Of a DNA stretch of 64,000 nt, positions 1 to 12,084 are shown in pieces (positions within the stretch are counted from its first letter, which is position 1; each line of letters begins with the position of its first letter). The notes beneath the pieces were generated by a model. The model was given only the letters and a program-made list of their open reading frames with translations. It did not search any database and was not told the origin of the DNA. Source of the stretch: Diplosphaera chodatii (Eukaryota > Chlorophyta > Trebouxiophyceae > Prasiolales > Stichococcaceae); assembly GCA_032358165.1 (NCBI GenBank), contig JAALGY010000010.1:806001-870000 (forward strand), given 5' to 3'. The position numbers were made by a program, and so were the translations under genes.

Positions 1-3000
1 TGAGTAGCTTAGAGCGGGGCAGCGTGTGGCCTTTAGGTTAATATCAATGACGGAAGACACGCTTGTGGCGGTGCCACAAGATCGCACTTGATTGCGCCCA
101 AGCATTGTTTTAGGGCAAACTCACCCACAGCCAGTGACCTCCACCTCCAGCACCCAGATGATGCAGGGTGGAATCCGTTGCACTGCCACAATCCAACATG
201 CCTTTAGAATGTCCAAGATGCCGGTTATATGTCTATGCGTGGCTCATCTGCCATCCAGACCCGCACCGTCTGCAGCAGTGGCCGCAACTGCAGCCGCATA
301 AACTCGAGGTGCGATCAAACGCCAGTGCAGGATGCGACACCTGCTTCAACTCGATGCTGTACACGATTATGCAGGCTGTCTGCAAGTTTGACCTAAGACG
401 ACGCTGTCAAGGCACTAATTGCACCCCTGGGCGCTGCGCACCCACGTCCGCATGTGGCCTCCTCGTGTGTCCGAGGCGTGATCGAATCCGCCGACGCTGT
501 GAAAATGAGTAAGAAGGGAGACTTGAGGCCTGCTGATGACGAAGAAGTTTTGCTTTGTAGTCAGCAGCATACGGTCCGCTGTGTACTGGCTGTGGAGATG
601 TTGGTGCATCCGAGGATCTGTCATTGCCATGCATGCCCACGTCACTGCATGGTCATGCACGGAGGCTCTTCTCGTCTTCGGGGAAGTTCACAGTTCTGTG
701 TCAATCTCGCTGGTCACACATATGCAGGGTGCAGCTGAGGCGTGAGACTGGTGAGCAGCAAACTCAAATCTGGACGGAGGCACCCCTGCAGCTGCCCTCA
801 GTGTGCTGATTGATTTCCCTCAAGCACCGTGTCCTGCGTGACCAGGAGATGCTGCTGGGGCGTGTAAGGTTGGCGCAGTTCGCAAGACAAGCAGGTGTTC
901 CAGCAAAGTCATCGAATCATTGCAGTGTCCGCCACAACTGCAGTGGCGCAACGCCAGCAGTTTGCAGCGCAACTGGTCAGCAGCGACAGCGGCAGCGTAT
1001 GGCTGGCGGCAACAGCAGCAACGGCAGCGGCCCAGACGGCCGTGATGCAGGCGACAACCCCGTGGGCCTGACGATCAGGACGGTGTACGGTGTTGGCGGG
1101 TCGCACACAATCCGCTGGGGCTTGCTGAAGCGCCCCGTGGAGCCTGTCTCCCAGGTACAATAGCGAGTAAGCCCCGTCCAGGTTAGTTGTTACTCACGCA
1201 GAAACTTGTTTTGAAAGGTGCTCGCCAAACTTGCAGGATGGCAGCACGCTCAGCTGGCAGGAGTTCCGTGCGCAAACTGAGCCAGAGCGCCAGCAGCTGA
1301 GGTGCTGCACATACTGTATTTGGGGGCAACCTGACGGACGTCTTGTTGCTTCAGCCCACCACCAACATGCACATACTGAACCCACAATACCTCGGGCTAC
1401 CAACAAGCACATTCAATCTGTACCGTCCTGGATGCAGGAAAGAGTTTGCCGACAGATTGGAAGTCATCTCCTATCCAGAGCGCAAGCGCCGCGCGACGGT
1501 CGGCTATGTCGTCCTGGTGCACGTCTTACCGTGGCACCTGCGGAGAGCCAGTGTGACTTGGACCCTCCTCGGTCACCTGGAAAGCAATCGCAGATGCCTA
1601 ACAAGCGCTCGCGACTTGGTCAACCTAAAAGCGCTGCTCGATGCAGGGGCTCGTCGCCGCGGGAGCGGCTGCGGCAGTGGCGCTGCAGGCACCGACACAG
1701 CTGCGCGCGGCGCTCGGGCTGCCGCTGTTTTTTGGCATCGGCTTCGTGGACTCCAGTATGTGTGGTCTGTGCACCGAGTCCATGGTGAGGCACAACAGCT
1801 ACCATGACAACTCTGTGCTAGTGCGCGTGATACAACACATTCTGCCACTGCGGGATTTGCAGTAGTGCAGCCCGAGCCTCGTCTTTGAATGCATCCACGC
1901 TGTGTGCGTGGATGCTGGGCCAGTGGTGCAGGATGAAAAGTGTGGCAGAACGGGCACTGTTGTCTGCTGGCTTACAGTGCCTGGTGCACCTGCCCAGGTT
2001 GCTGTTTGCCAGCATAAATTCTGTTTGATGGTCCAGCGTGGCTGACGGCTCTACCATACACCCCATATGGTTCATTGCACAGGCAGGAGCCTGGGACGTC
2101 GATGACCGAGGCCTCGAGTACATGCCCAGTGTGGACCTTGCCCGCCGAATTCAATCCAAGGTGTGCGCTAGGCACTGGCCTTGCTGAGCCTGCCAACCTG
2201 CATGTTTGTGATGTCACCTGGTTGCCGTCCCGGGTGCCTGATGCGATTCGAAGTAGTCACGTCCCAGGATGCGACATGACACTGTGACGTGATGCACAGG
2301 TGCTGCGGTTGTACGCACGTGACGGCGCTGTGGCCGCTGGGTTGACGGCGCTGCTGTGCTGCATTTGAAGCTGATTGAGGGTTACCAGCGAATTGGGTGG
2401 TGGGCATTAGCTGGACTGACCGGGTTCCCATTGGGGTCAGGTCTGGCCCTTTGCTGGCCAGCCAACAGAAGCGTGCGCAGGGAATGTTGAAGAAAATGGG
2501 TCAGGCATTTGCAGTGAGGGCTTGAAGTTTGTACCACACAAGTAGCTCATACATTGTTTGGCTGCGTGTATGTGTCGATTAGTGCAGGTCACATTGGTGT
2601 GTCGTTCAGCTCTTACCTTGTCTGCAGCAGCACCTAGGCCTGTGATGCAACCAGAGGACGAATGGCCAGGCAAGCAGTATTATTGTTGTCCAAGTGGAGC
2701 AGTCATCAACGTGTCCTGCCGCATCTCTTGGATGCTGTCATCTCATTCTGGTGGTAATACACGGTACTGATGAGACTGCGCAAGAAAATGCATGTGGTGC
2801 ATCCATGGTCCATCGAGCCTCCGTGTGGTAGAGCATGAGAATCCTTCAATAGCCGCGCCTCTTCTGGCCCACTAGAGGAAAATTTGGATATGTTCTATAG
2901 GCCTCCTGCAGTGCAGGAACTACGAGGCGCAGCTGCGCAGGTTCATCTAGCACTTTCAACCATGCCACTCCCTTGTGCCTGCAAGAGTAACGAAAGAAGC

Positions 3001-3102
3001 CTGACAGAATGCTATTAATGTAAGAGTGTCAAAAGGAAATTTTTCATATGTGTCGTGCAGTGGTGGGTCCAGATGACGTGAGCAGCACAGCAGCAGCAGG
3101 TG
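1..3102. other. Unassigned 3.1 kb left flank
   Basis: I cannot build a convincing gene here. Two stretches look exon-like: an open frame around 978-1160 (+) behind a TTTGCAG acceptor, and an Ala-rich, partly hydrophobic frame at 1641-1781 (+) ending at a GTGAGG donor. They do not join into a model I trust and match no family I recognise. The rest reads like intron, UTR or intergenic DNA, rich in TGCA words. The left edge may hold the 3' part of a gene that starts outside the window. Confidence 0.3.
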
Positions 3103-3834
3103 TTATGGTGTCATGACGCACAGCATGATATCACGAAGGTTGCTGGCGGTCTCAGCATACACCAGGCAGCGCTCAATGGCTGCGTCGATCCGAGTGCGGG
3201 TTGCAACCTCCAGCCATAGCACGAAATTAGAGTTGTCCAGCTGAATGCCAAGGAGGAAGCGTTGCACAGTGATGTTCAAATCCCCCAGGTCATACCTGCA
3301 TGTTGACATCAGCACTTGAGCACTAATCATGTGCTCCTCTTCTCCAAGATGCCTGAGACACAAACACGGACTGAGAACTCAAGAGTACCACGCCCGTCAT
3401 AGCCGCTCACTTTTTGCAAAGATTAAGGATCTTTTCCACGTTGCCTGTAACCATGGACTGCGTGTTGCGATCATATATCAAAGACACCATGAGTGCGACC
3501 TCGTCCGGCGTATCACCATGCAGCGTGATGGTGCTGCAGGACGATATGCTTTCAATAAGCGACCTGCAGCAGATGCAAGCTGGTGTAGAGGGACAAAACA
3601 ATGCCTGGCTTCCTGCAGCATGATGGTACAGATCATCGTCACTGAATGTGCCCTTTACCTCAGCACAACCGACTCCATGGCGAGTATAACCTTGTGCAGC
3701 CCCGGAAATACCGTTCCGCCCACACGTATCTGACAGTCAGCCGAAGTTTTCATGGCAGCAATCCTGGCTCGCGCCCGCTCTGAGAGCTTGTTGGTGCCAT
3801 CGACCGGCACTGCAGCATCAGCTGCTTCCGCCAT
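3103..3834 (-). CDS. Small BTB/POZ-domain protein
   Basis: Three exons on the minus strand, 3834-3659, 3563-3411 and 3295-3103, joined with matching phases (176+153+193 nt = 174 codons including TAA), give a 173-residue protein. Residues about 30-135 read as a BTB/POZ fold: a DCQIRVGGTVFPGLHKVILA start (the usual v.F..HK..La pattern), SLIESISS, an acidic LHGDTPDEVALMVSLIYD turn, then YDLGDL. Known BTB proteins usually act as adaptors for CUL3 ubiquitin ligases or as dimerisation modules. This one is almost only the BTB domain plus a short helical tail, with no MATH, NPH3 or ankyrin partner visible. The function is therefore inferred from the fold only. The ATG at 3834 is the first in frame. 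Confidence 0.75.
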
Positions 3835-4455
3835 GACGGGAACCCGATCAAGGTCTGCACCGCGTTACATCAACACAGAGAAGGTGATCACATATATATA
3901 TATATACATATACACATATACATATACATATACATATATAACGGCATAACGGTGATCCGGTACGTGTAGGGTTGCACTGCAGCCTGGCAGCTCAAAATGG
4001 GGACCGTGCACAATAGGGCAACGCCTCGCAAGACTTCGCAAGCATGGTTACGCTGGAGATGTTATGCCAAGAGTTTATGCACCGCTATGCATTACATGTT
4101 CCGAATGTGTGACCTGTGGCAGTACAGGTGATCAATGCCCTTCTTTAGTACGGTAGCGGATGGTTTGCTACAACCCTGCAGACTACCGGATTACAATCCG
4201 GCCTTCTTCCACGTCGATCAAGGTGAAGCCGTTGTACAGGAACAGAAAACAGGACACAAAACCTCTGCAACTTGGTGACAACTGAGTGTGTTGTTGCAGT
4301 CATCATACCGCCATCCCCGCATGCACGAAAATGCCCCCATGACACGCTTCACCGCAGAAGCAGAAGGCAGCAGTATTCATGCACTGTCCGTGATGCTACA
4401 GAGCACCAACGCCCACGCATTTGATACTCCTTGCACGCCTGCCGGCAAACGCTAA
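3835..4455. other. Intergenic, BTB gene to ISU1
   Basis: About 620 bases lie between the 5' end of the BTB gene and the 3' end of ISU1, both on the minus strand. It holds a TA/TACA microsatellite near 3890 and otherwise no reading frame or RNA that I can support. The BTB promoter and the ISU1 3' UTR must lie here. Confidence 0.6.
3890..3940. repeat. AT-rich TATA/TACATA microsatellite
   Basis: About 50 bases of TA dinucleotides grading into repeated CATATA units. This is strikingly AT-rich against the GC-rich surroundings and lies just upstream of the BTB gene. Confidence 0.9.
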
Positions 4456-4989
4456 TCATGCAGTTGCAGCCTGCTGCTCCTGCTGCACCTCCGCCATCGC
4501 GGCCTGCGGGGACTTGCCAGCCGTCCGCTTCTTCTGATAGTCCTTCACAGCAGCCTTGATGGCATCCTCCGCCAGCATGGAGCAATGAAGCTTGACGGGC
4601 GGCAGCGAGAGGTGCTTTGCGATGTCTGAGTTCTTGATGGTCAGCACCTCATCTATCATCTTGCCCTTGACCCACTCTGTGGCCACGCTGCTGCTGGCGA
4701 TGGCTGACCCGCAGCCAAAGGTCTTGAAGCACGACTCCACAATGCGGCCATCGTCATCCACCCGCAGCTGCAGCTTCATGACGTCTCCGCAGGCGGGGGC
4801 GCCCACCAGCCCCGTGCCCACGTCCTCGTCGTTCTTGTTGAACGAGCCGACGTTGCGAGGGTTGTCGTAGTGGTCCACCACATTCTCGTGGTAGGTGCGC
4901 TTCGTCATTGTGCTCGCACTGGCGAGCGTAGCACGCTGCGCCGGCGCCACTGAGCGGGCCAGTGCATTACGCAGTGCCGACAGCGCCAT
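4456..4989 (-). CDS. ISU1: Mitochondrial Fe-S cluster scaffold protein ISU1/IscU
   Basis: One uninterrupted exon encodes 177 residues. It is the scaffold on which the cysteine desulfurase NFS1, with frataxin and ferredoxin, builds [2Fe-2S] clusters in the mitochondrial matrix. Residues 1-30 are Ala/Arg/Ser-rich without acidic residues, as expected for a mitochondrial presequence. The mature part starts near YHENVVDHYDNPRNVG. The three cluster-binding cysteines are present: C67 in GAPACGD (with D69), C93 in FGCGSAI, and C136 in KLHCSMLAEDAIK. The LPPVK motif (129-133) recognised by the mtHsp70 chaperone is intact. The Ala/Gln tail after about 160 is longer than in bacterial IscU. It is odd in being intronless among genes with up to 42 exons. 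It is divergent from the ZNF830-like gene. Confidence 0.97.
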   Translation of the reverse strand: MALSALRNALARSVAPAQRATLASASTMTKRTYHENVVDHYDNPRNVGSFNKNDEDVGTGLVGAPACGDVMKLQLRVDDDGRIVESCFKTFGCGSAIASSSVATEWVKGKMIDEVLTIKNSDIAKHLSLPPVKLHCSMLAEDAIKAAVKDYQKKRTAGKSPQAAMAEVQQEQQAATA

Positions 4990-5602
4990 CGTGTTTCTGC
5001 TTCCCTGGCTTGTGTGTGCTGCAGAAGATCAGGGCGTGCCGCTGCTGGGTCAATATGCTCTAGTGGTCTGCTTGTCACAGCTGTGTCGCGTCAACCGCTC
5101 AATGATATATTCAGAGGATTGCACTTGTCGTGATGCTCCTGCGGATGCGAAGGGCTGCTCTGGTAGAACGTATAAGCAATGACCAGCCTATGCAACGCGA
5201 CCGACTTCCACTCGCCTGCGACCAGCTAAACCCTGGCCTCGAGCCTACTCAGATTGGGTGTCGAAGTGCCGAGGCACAGCGGGAGGTCAAACAGCTTTGT
5301 TTGCGACACATACAAGACTTCATGAGCAGAGCTGTTAGTCATACGGACTCTGTGGCAGCCGCACCTGTATCCTCGGCGGATCGAAGTGTCACAGATCGCT
5401 GTCGGAGGTCCACCAGTGCCACCCCCTTGAAGGCCCGCCAACTGCGTCTGGAAGCACAGTCATCAGTGCTGATCGCCGCAACTGCAGAGCAAGTGTATAC
5501 TGGGTTGCAAGACTCTGGCTTTGCCGCCAGGCTGGACTGCAGTGACGGGGGGTGCGGAGTGAAGTGTGGCTGTGCGCAGCAAAGGCATCTTGCCTTCAAG
5601 TC
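4990..5602. promoter_or_regulatory. Divergent promoter region, ISU1 / ZNF830-like
   Basis: 613 bases separate the two start codons, which point away from each other, so both promoters must share this interval. I see no clear TATA box or other element. Short open frames here look like chance. Confidence 0.5.
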
Positions 5603-8600
5603 ATGTCGGACCTCAAGGCCATGTTCGCCGCGGCGAAGGCGCAGAGAGGCACCACTGCGCCGGTGAGATCATTGCACTACGGCGTTGCGGCCAATCAGGC
5701 GTGCATGCATCGGTGCGATGTCACATGGCATGCGGACAACACCTGGCCGATACCTCTAACATTGTAAGGTATTCCTGCTGCAGACAAGGGAGCAGCTGCG
5801 GGCTTTGCGGGCGCAGAAGGCTGCCGCAGCTGCGGCTGCCCCAAAGCCCAAACCGGCAGCCGTACCTGCACCAGCCCCTGTGTCAGCCCCGCCAGCCGCT
5901 GCGAGCGCGGCGCATCGGCCAGCGCAGCCAGCGCCGGACAGGCGCATGCCGCCGCCGCCGCCCCGCCCGCCAGGAGTGAGCGCCCGTGGCAGCGCCAGCC
6001 ATGTCAGTCTTGCTTCCCATGATCCACCCAGTCAGCTGTCGGCTGAGGGGGAGAATGTGCTAACCCTGGTCATGGGTGGCTGTGCAGGGCTCCTCACCAG
6101 CGCCGGGCAGCCCGCATGCGGCAGCACCTCATGCAGCACACCCGCATGACAACCACGCACGGCATGCCCACCCAGCCGCAACCCCCAGGCAGGGCCATGT
6201 GAACAGGCAGAGCAATCACAGCTGTGCTTGTGGTTGCCGTGTAACAAGCAGCAACAGCTGGCGAGCTCCTCTCATGGCACTGCCATGACACTTGCATCCA
6301 GGTCCCACCACACGAAGGCACTCTTCCCCCGACGCTGTCGAGTGTTGCGTGCAGTGGTGGCGGGCTGCCGTCGGGCTTCTTTGATGGCTCTGCGGCTCCC
6401 GGCTCGCCCAGCGCCACCAACAGCATCCACGGCGCCCGCGACATGCCCGTCAGCGAGGTGCGCCACCATCAAGACGGCTTTCGGGGCAATTGCATGTGCT
6501 GCTCGGAGCAACGTTGGCTGACCTTGGCCGCAGCATATATGGCTGCAGGAAGCTACTCGCTGAGCCGGGCTGTCATGTGCAGGTGGATGTTGGGCCGGCA
6601 GCGGACTTGCCGCCGGGCTTCTTCGAGTCGGTGCGTGCCGGGACTCCGCCACGCGCATCCAGTAGCGACAGCGGCGGCGTGCTGGGTGAGCACTGCAGAT
6701 ATGAGGGCGGTCAAATGTGAAGCCAAGGTCGTCAGCCCCTGCGCCATGTGTGCGCATGAGCCATTGCACGATATGTCGCAACATCCAGCCGTGCTCTTGT
6801 CATAAGGAGCTCGGGCGAATTTTCCATGGCATCCTGCCGTGGAACACAGCTATCTGAACTGGATGTTTGTGAAGCTGGCTTGCTGCGAAGCATGGCTGCT
6901 GCGGTGTTCCAATACTGCTGCTTGACCAGTCACGCCGCACCAACTGCGGCCCAGAGCCGCCAGGCCTGACAAAGTGTGATGCTCCTGCAGGCCACCGCAG
7001 CAGCTCTGGAGGGCGGGGGGTGCATGCTGCCGCTCGGAACACTGCCGCCATGCACGACACAGCCATGAGCCAGCCCAAGGCAGCACCGGCAGCGGGACCT
7101 GCAGCCCAGCCTGCTGCAGCAGCGGCACATGTCAATCCGCCCAGCGGGCAGCCTGGCGGCCAGGGTGCCGCGTCGGAACAGGGCGTGGCTCCGGCTGAGT
7201 CTGGCGGCCCCCTGCCCAAGGTGACTTCTTGATGTCATGGTAGCACATCGGCTGATCTCTGAAAAGATGTGCCGACTGATCACTCAAAGCTCTTCACGGC
7301 ATGCGTTCGTCCAGACATGTGCCACATTCGCAGATTGCCGAGGACAACATGCGTGTCATTGAGCGCAGCGTACTGCACACGAACTCTGCTGCAGGCAGCC
7401 TGCCTCCGCCCCAAGGGTCATGTGCCGTGGTGTGCAGGACTTCTTCGCCAACTCGACGGAGGGCGCCAAGGCGCGGGGCGAGCCGCCGCCCAAGAAGCCC
7501 AAGACCCCCGAGGAGCAGGTGCGCTGCAACATTTCTCGCCACCGCTCGCCGGCAACGCCGGCTTGCACCTGGACACACACTGCATGTGACAGGTGTGCCG
7601 CAGTGCAGGTCAGCGATGAGAAGCATGGCTGCTGTGACCAAGGCTGTGGGCTGGTTTTGAGGATCCGACTGTTTCCCTCGTGCGCAGATGGCGGACTTCA
7701 TGAGGTCGGTGGAGGGGGACGTGCGGGCGGCGGAGGAGGTGGAGCAGGCCGAGGCCGAGCGATTTGCAGCGGAGCGCGGCGACCGGGAGGCCTTCGAGCA
7801 GAGGTCGGGCCAACTGTCGTCAAGTTTGACTATGCAGTCGTCAAGTCATGCACACACACCGCGCCATGGCCCAGCCGTGGCCTGGGTGCTGTCTGGAGGC
7901 GGCTGTCAGAAGCGGTTACGCAGCCATGCCAGCTGCTGCTGCGAGGCCGCTCCGTTCGTCGAGGGGTCACACAGCTCTGGTGCTCAGGTGGCCCGATGCC
8001 GTGCGCGCAGGCAGCGGCTGGCGCGCATCGAGGCGCTGCGGCAGCGGAAGGCGGCGGCCCGGGCCGCGGCGGCGGGCGCGCCCCCGGGCACCGTCACCAT
8101 CAGCGAGGCCGGGCCGTCCGGCAGCGGTGCAGCAGCGGCGCCACTGCCAGCGGAAAGTCCCTTCCCCGGCAGCCCTGCAGCGGCAGGCTCGGCGGCCGGG
8201 CCTGCAGCAGCGCCTGCAGACGGCACCGCGATGCCCGCGGTGGATCTGGAGCCCGAGGCCCTGGTGTCGGTAGACGCCATCGTGGCCGCCGCCGCGCAGC
8301 AGCAGGCGCAGGTGGGTGCACGTGCTTGGTGTCGGCAAAGACGTTGTTGTAGGCGGTGCCTTCATGGCATGGTCTGCGACTGGCACACCAGCGTGGTCCT
8401 GAACCGCAAAGAAATTGCCACGCAGACTTTGGTGAGACCTGCCTGGTCTCAGGGTCAACAACCCTGCTGTTGACGTGCGTTGCAGGAGCGGCAGCAGCAG
8501 CAACAGCGGAAGCGGCAGAGGACAGCGCAAGCAGACGCTGAGGTGGAGTCGGAGGACGACGAGGATGACTCGAACGACGAGGAGGCGGCGCAGCTGGACT

Positions 8601-8620
8601 GGCGGGCCAAGGCCTTCTGA
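5603..8620 (+). CDS. ZNF830/CCDC16-like nuclear coiled-coil protein
   Basis: Exons I can support: 5603-5662 (MSDLKAMFAAAKAQRG), 5784-5975, about 6355-6450, about 6590-6631, about 6992-7218, 7438-7518, 7688-7803, 8011-8311 and 8486-8620. The last five join in phase. Three LPxGFF-type motifs occur (LPSGFFDG, LPPGFFES, LPKDFFAN), then a charged coiled coil (RSVEGDVRAAEEVEQAEAER... RLARIEALRQRKAA), an acidic stretch and a C-terminal AAQLDWRAKAF. This order resembles ZNF830/CCDC16, a nuclear protein linked to pre-mRNA splicing and genome stability and to ABA/ROS responses in plants (family knowledge). The family's C2H2 finger should sit near the N-terminus. I cannot find a C..C..H..H pattern in the exons I trust, and phases between 5975 and 6992 do not all close, so one or more small exons are missing from this model. 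Confidence 0.65.
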
Positions 8621-9054
8621 CGTTGGCCATGTATGGGGTGTTGTCACGGGCCCACCCCGCCGCAGTTGAGACAGAGGGCAGCACTGGCCCTGTCGCGTCT
8701 GAGATCATCTGAGGACGTGACTGGCACCACATCTGCCACTCGATTTGGTGCCACCTTCATGGTGTTCAATGTCATATGGATGTGCAAGGCGCCCTGAGCA
8801 GCCAAGCGTGGATCAAGGCAAACCAATGTAGCGCCCGCTGCACAAAATGAACGAGGCTGCACAGCCAGGTAACAGTCTGCCGTGCACGAACAACTCATCA
8901 TCAAGGGCAAAACGACATTCTCGGTCTCAATCAATGCAATCCGTTCAATGCCATCATGTACATTTGCATCCTTTGGTCATCTGATGGTGCGCTCGTCCAC
9001 GAATGCTGGAACCAGAACACCAGTAGGGCTATCGTACTTTACAGGGACATCGGC
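8621..9054. other. Convergent intergenic, ZNF830-like / PLGG1
   Basis: About 430 bases between two stop codons facing each other. It contains the two 3' UTRs. No other feature was seen. Confidence 0.6.
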
Positions 9055-12000
9055 TCAGCCAGTAATGCCCAGCAGCATCCATCTCACCGGCGGCAGCGCG
9101 CACAGCAGCGTTGCCATGATGCCTGCCAGGGCATATGCAAGCGCCGCAAATGGTAGTGCCTGCAACCACCAGCCAAGCACTTTGGTCACGTGTTCAGCAA
9201 ACTGCTGGCAGGCCCATGTGTTGCAGATGATTAGCAAGGCAAGCCGTTGTTTCCCTGAAGTGCAGGCAAGACCCACGAACTGCACACGACTTTGTACGGC
9301 CTCGTTGACTGCACGTAGCAGCAGGAGTTGCAAACATATGGGCAGGCGCAACTGACACCAATGTTGACAGGCACGCTGTTTCCTTTGCAATGTGCTGCCA
9401 CAGCTAAAACAGCAAGTCGGCCCACACCACACCTGCAGTCCGCAGCAACGTGACAGGCAAACCAGCATATCAACAAGCAGCCAGATACCAACAACGGCTT
9501 GCATACCTCTGGCTCGGCGCTGCCCAGGGCCGCCGTGGCCATCCCGTGCGCAGCGGAGGCCGCCGCCACCCCGCGCGCCAGCGGCTCGCTGCACCCCGTC
9601 CGGTCCAGCAGCAGCCGCGCCATCGCCGCCCCAAGCGTGCCTGCGGTGGACGGAACCAAGGTGGACGCACCACAAGCTTGCATTTCAGCAGGCTCTGGGC
9701 ACTGATCAGCATACAAATGACAGCTGCAGCAGCGTCAGCGGGCTGTGGTCTTGATCGCGGCCACAGCTCCTGAGCGGCGTCGCACAGCACCTGTGCACAC
9801 GACCGCTGCGGCTGTGACGGCCAGCGGCGCGTCGAGGCTCTCCGCGATGGGCAGCGCCAGCGCCGCCGTGACGGAACGCGGCACCAGCGCCCTTGCCACA
9901 TCTGCGCAGAGCCACGGCCCGCACTCGGCACGCTGTCAATAGGGATCCGTAGGCTGGATGCTTGCACACGGCGTGAGCACTTGAGGCTGCAATGCAGCTG
10001 AAACTGTCAGCAGCAGCAGCAGCAGCAGCACCGAAAGACCGGTAAGAGAGCCGCTCACGTCCCCACCTGCTGGCAGCTGCAGCAGCCTCGCCGCCACGGC
10101 GGTCATGAACAATGAGGACACCACTGCAAAGGCCACGCCGCCTAGAATGGCGGCGGCATGGCGCCAAATGAGCCGCCGCCGCTCAAACAGCCGGAAGCCG
10201 AAGCTGAGGATGATCACGCCCAGGAATTTGAGCAGCCAGGTGCCGCCGCCACCCTACGCCACACAGGTCACAGTGAGGGCCTATAGCAAGATTTCGCTGT
10301 CGATATCTCAGAGGAGCCTTACGCGTCTGCTGGCAAAACCCCATCGGCAGTGCTGGCTCTTCACCGCGCCACTGGTTCACCTTGGACATGTAGCTGCGCA
10401 GCACGTCGGCGTGCGGCTGCTGCACCACGGCCGCCAGCGCCGCTGCAGCTGCATTGGCGCCCACACCGCAGAAGACGACCGGGTGCACATAGTTGTGCAC
10501 CTGCATACGCATGACGAGACAGGTTGTGAATGCACGTCTTGCCAGGTACCCTAGTGTTGGAGACGCTGACATTGTTCGAGATTGAACAACATGCAACGTC
10601 CTCATGTGCTCAGATACAGAGTGACGCGGAGAAGCACAGGCAGCCAGCCCACCTTCTGCGGCAGAGCAGCCCCTGCAACGTAGCTGAGCACGGTGGAGCC
10701 GAGCATGAAGGCCGCTGCACACTCTGCTGAATGAGTGCTGTGGGGGGCCACAGCCAGTGCAGCAAAGCCTCCTACTGTGACAAGCCCTGAGTAACACTCA
10801 AGGCGAGTCAAGTTGCATAAGATGCAAGGAAGTGAGAAGGGCAAGCGTCCAGATCATACAGCAGGGTCAATGTCGTTCGTCTGCCAGGTGAGTCGCAGGC
10901 ATGCGCTCAACAGCAGGTTCAGCATCCGGCTCGGTGACGGAATGCCGGTTGGCCTCACCCCAGGCTGCTGCGACAGTGCCATAAGTTGCGTGCTTTGCTG
11001 GCGGCGGCACCGCCGCGACGGCGCTGAAGTCCTGGGATAACGACCGCGGCAGGTGCAGCGCGGGAGCTTCCTCTGCATCCTCCCCCTTCCGGCCCGGCTG
11101 GCTGCTCCAGCGCCGCTGGATGAGCTGCGGGCGTCAAGGATGGAACGTGAATGTGCGTTCAACATCGGTTCTGTGCACGCGAACCCTCACCAGGTATGCG
11201 ACATCGCAGCGATGCTTCCGACCGTGTGAATGATGGTCACCTGGACCACCTGTCCTGTTGAGGCCATGCTGAGCGCAACCCCTCCCGCCAGCAGCAGCAG
11301 GATCTGCGGCAGCTGCGGGCCTGCGTGGCAAGCAGCAGGCTTTGCAGCCGTTGCAGTCATTGCTGACGATGCAGCAACAGCCTCCTCAGGCGATTGCTTG
11401 GTCACCTTTGCTGAGGCGCTCACCTATGAGGCTGGCGGCATTGGCGGGCAGCGCGACGAGGAAGGGCGCGTAGAACAGCGCCATCCAGCGCTGGATCCAT
11501 TCGAGCGCTGGCGCGAACCAGTCGCACAGCTGCTCCCCGGCGTCCTCCCACAGCGCCATCCCACTCAGCAGCACAAACATGCCTACAGCGTATGATCTGG
11601 CCGTCTACGTGCGTGCACGCCATTGCTGCTTATATGAGTGGTGAGCATGCAGTCATCCGGCATGCTTCGGCCGATGCTATCTTGGTCATCTCAGCACAAG
11701 TTCACATGGTCGATCACCAATGAGAGCAGGCGGGAAGCGGATCCCAGCCGCGGCGCATGCTGCCTGGCATACGTGGTCAGCGGCCAGCAGCGTGACGACT
11801 CCGCCCGTCAGCTGCAGCCAGGCTCTGATCGTGAGGCGCCAGCTGCCGCCTGCCATGAAATCACGGCTGGCGCTGCACCATCGCCAGCATGCATGGAGAG
11901 CGCAACCCCGGGTGTGCAGAGTAGAATCCGAGGCAATGCAACTCTGTCGGGCCTGATACACAGTAGCTGATCTGTCGGTGCTTGTCGCTGCTGTGGCGCT

Positions 12001-12084
12001 AGCGGAACTTGATAATGGACTGCACCGCATGCATGCTCGCAGGTTGTTGTACTGCACCGGAGATCTCGAGTGCTGCAGCTGCAT
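9055..12084 (-). CDS. PLGG1: Plastidal glycolate/glycerate translocator PLGG1 (LrgA-LrgB fusion)
   Basis: Ten exons: 12084-11718, 11582-11424, 11320-11241, 11124-10959, 10786-10653, 10500-10381, 10253-10067, 9901-9791, 9640-9507 and 9159-9055. All phases close, giving 520 residues, close to the roughly 510 of plant PLGG1. Residues 1 to about 85 are Ser/Ala/Arg/Cys-rich, a likely plastid transit peptide. The LrgA-like half follows (AAAGIRFPPALIG, MFVLLSGMALWED, EWIQRWMALFYAPFLVALP), then a hydrophilic linker, then the LrgB-like half (AECAAAFMLGSTVLSYVAG, VHPVVFCGVGANAA, ERRRLIWRHAAAILGG, LVPRSVTAALALPIAESL, ASAAHGMATAALGSAEPE, CALPPVRWMLL). In plants this carrier of the chloroplast envelope exports glycolate and imports glycerate during photorespiration. 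The start at 12084 is chosen because the frame is open from there through the transit region into LrgA. It is head-to-head with the DUF3007 gene. Confidence 0.93.

Noticed and set aside
5226..5599. Open frames upstream of the ZNF830-like start as extra 5' exons
   Set aside because: No donor or acceptor pair connects them in phase with ATG 5603, and they lie in the divergent promoter interval.
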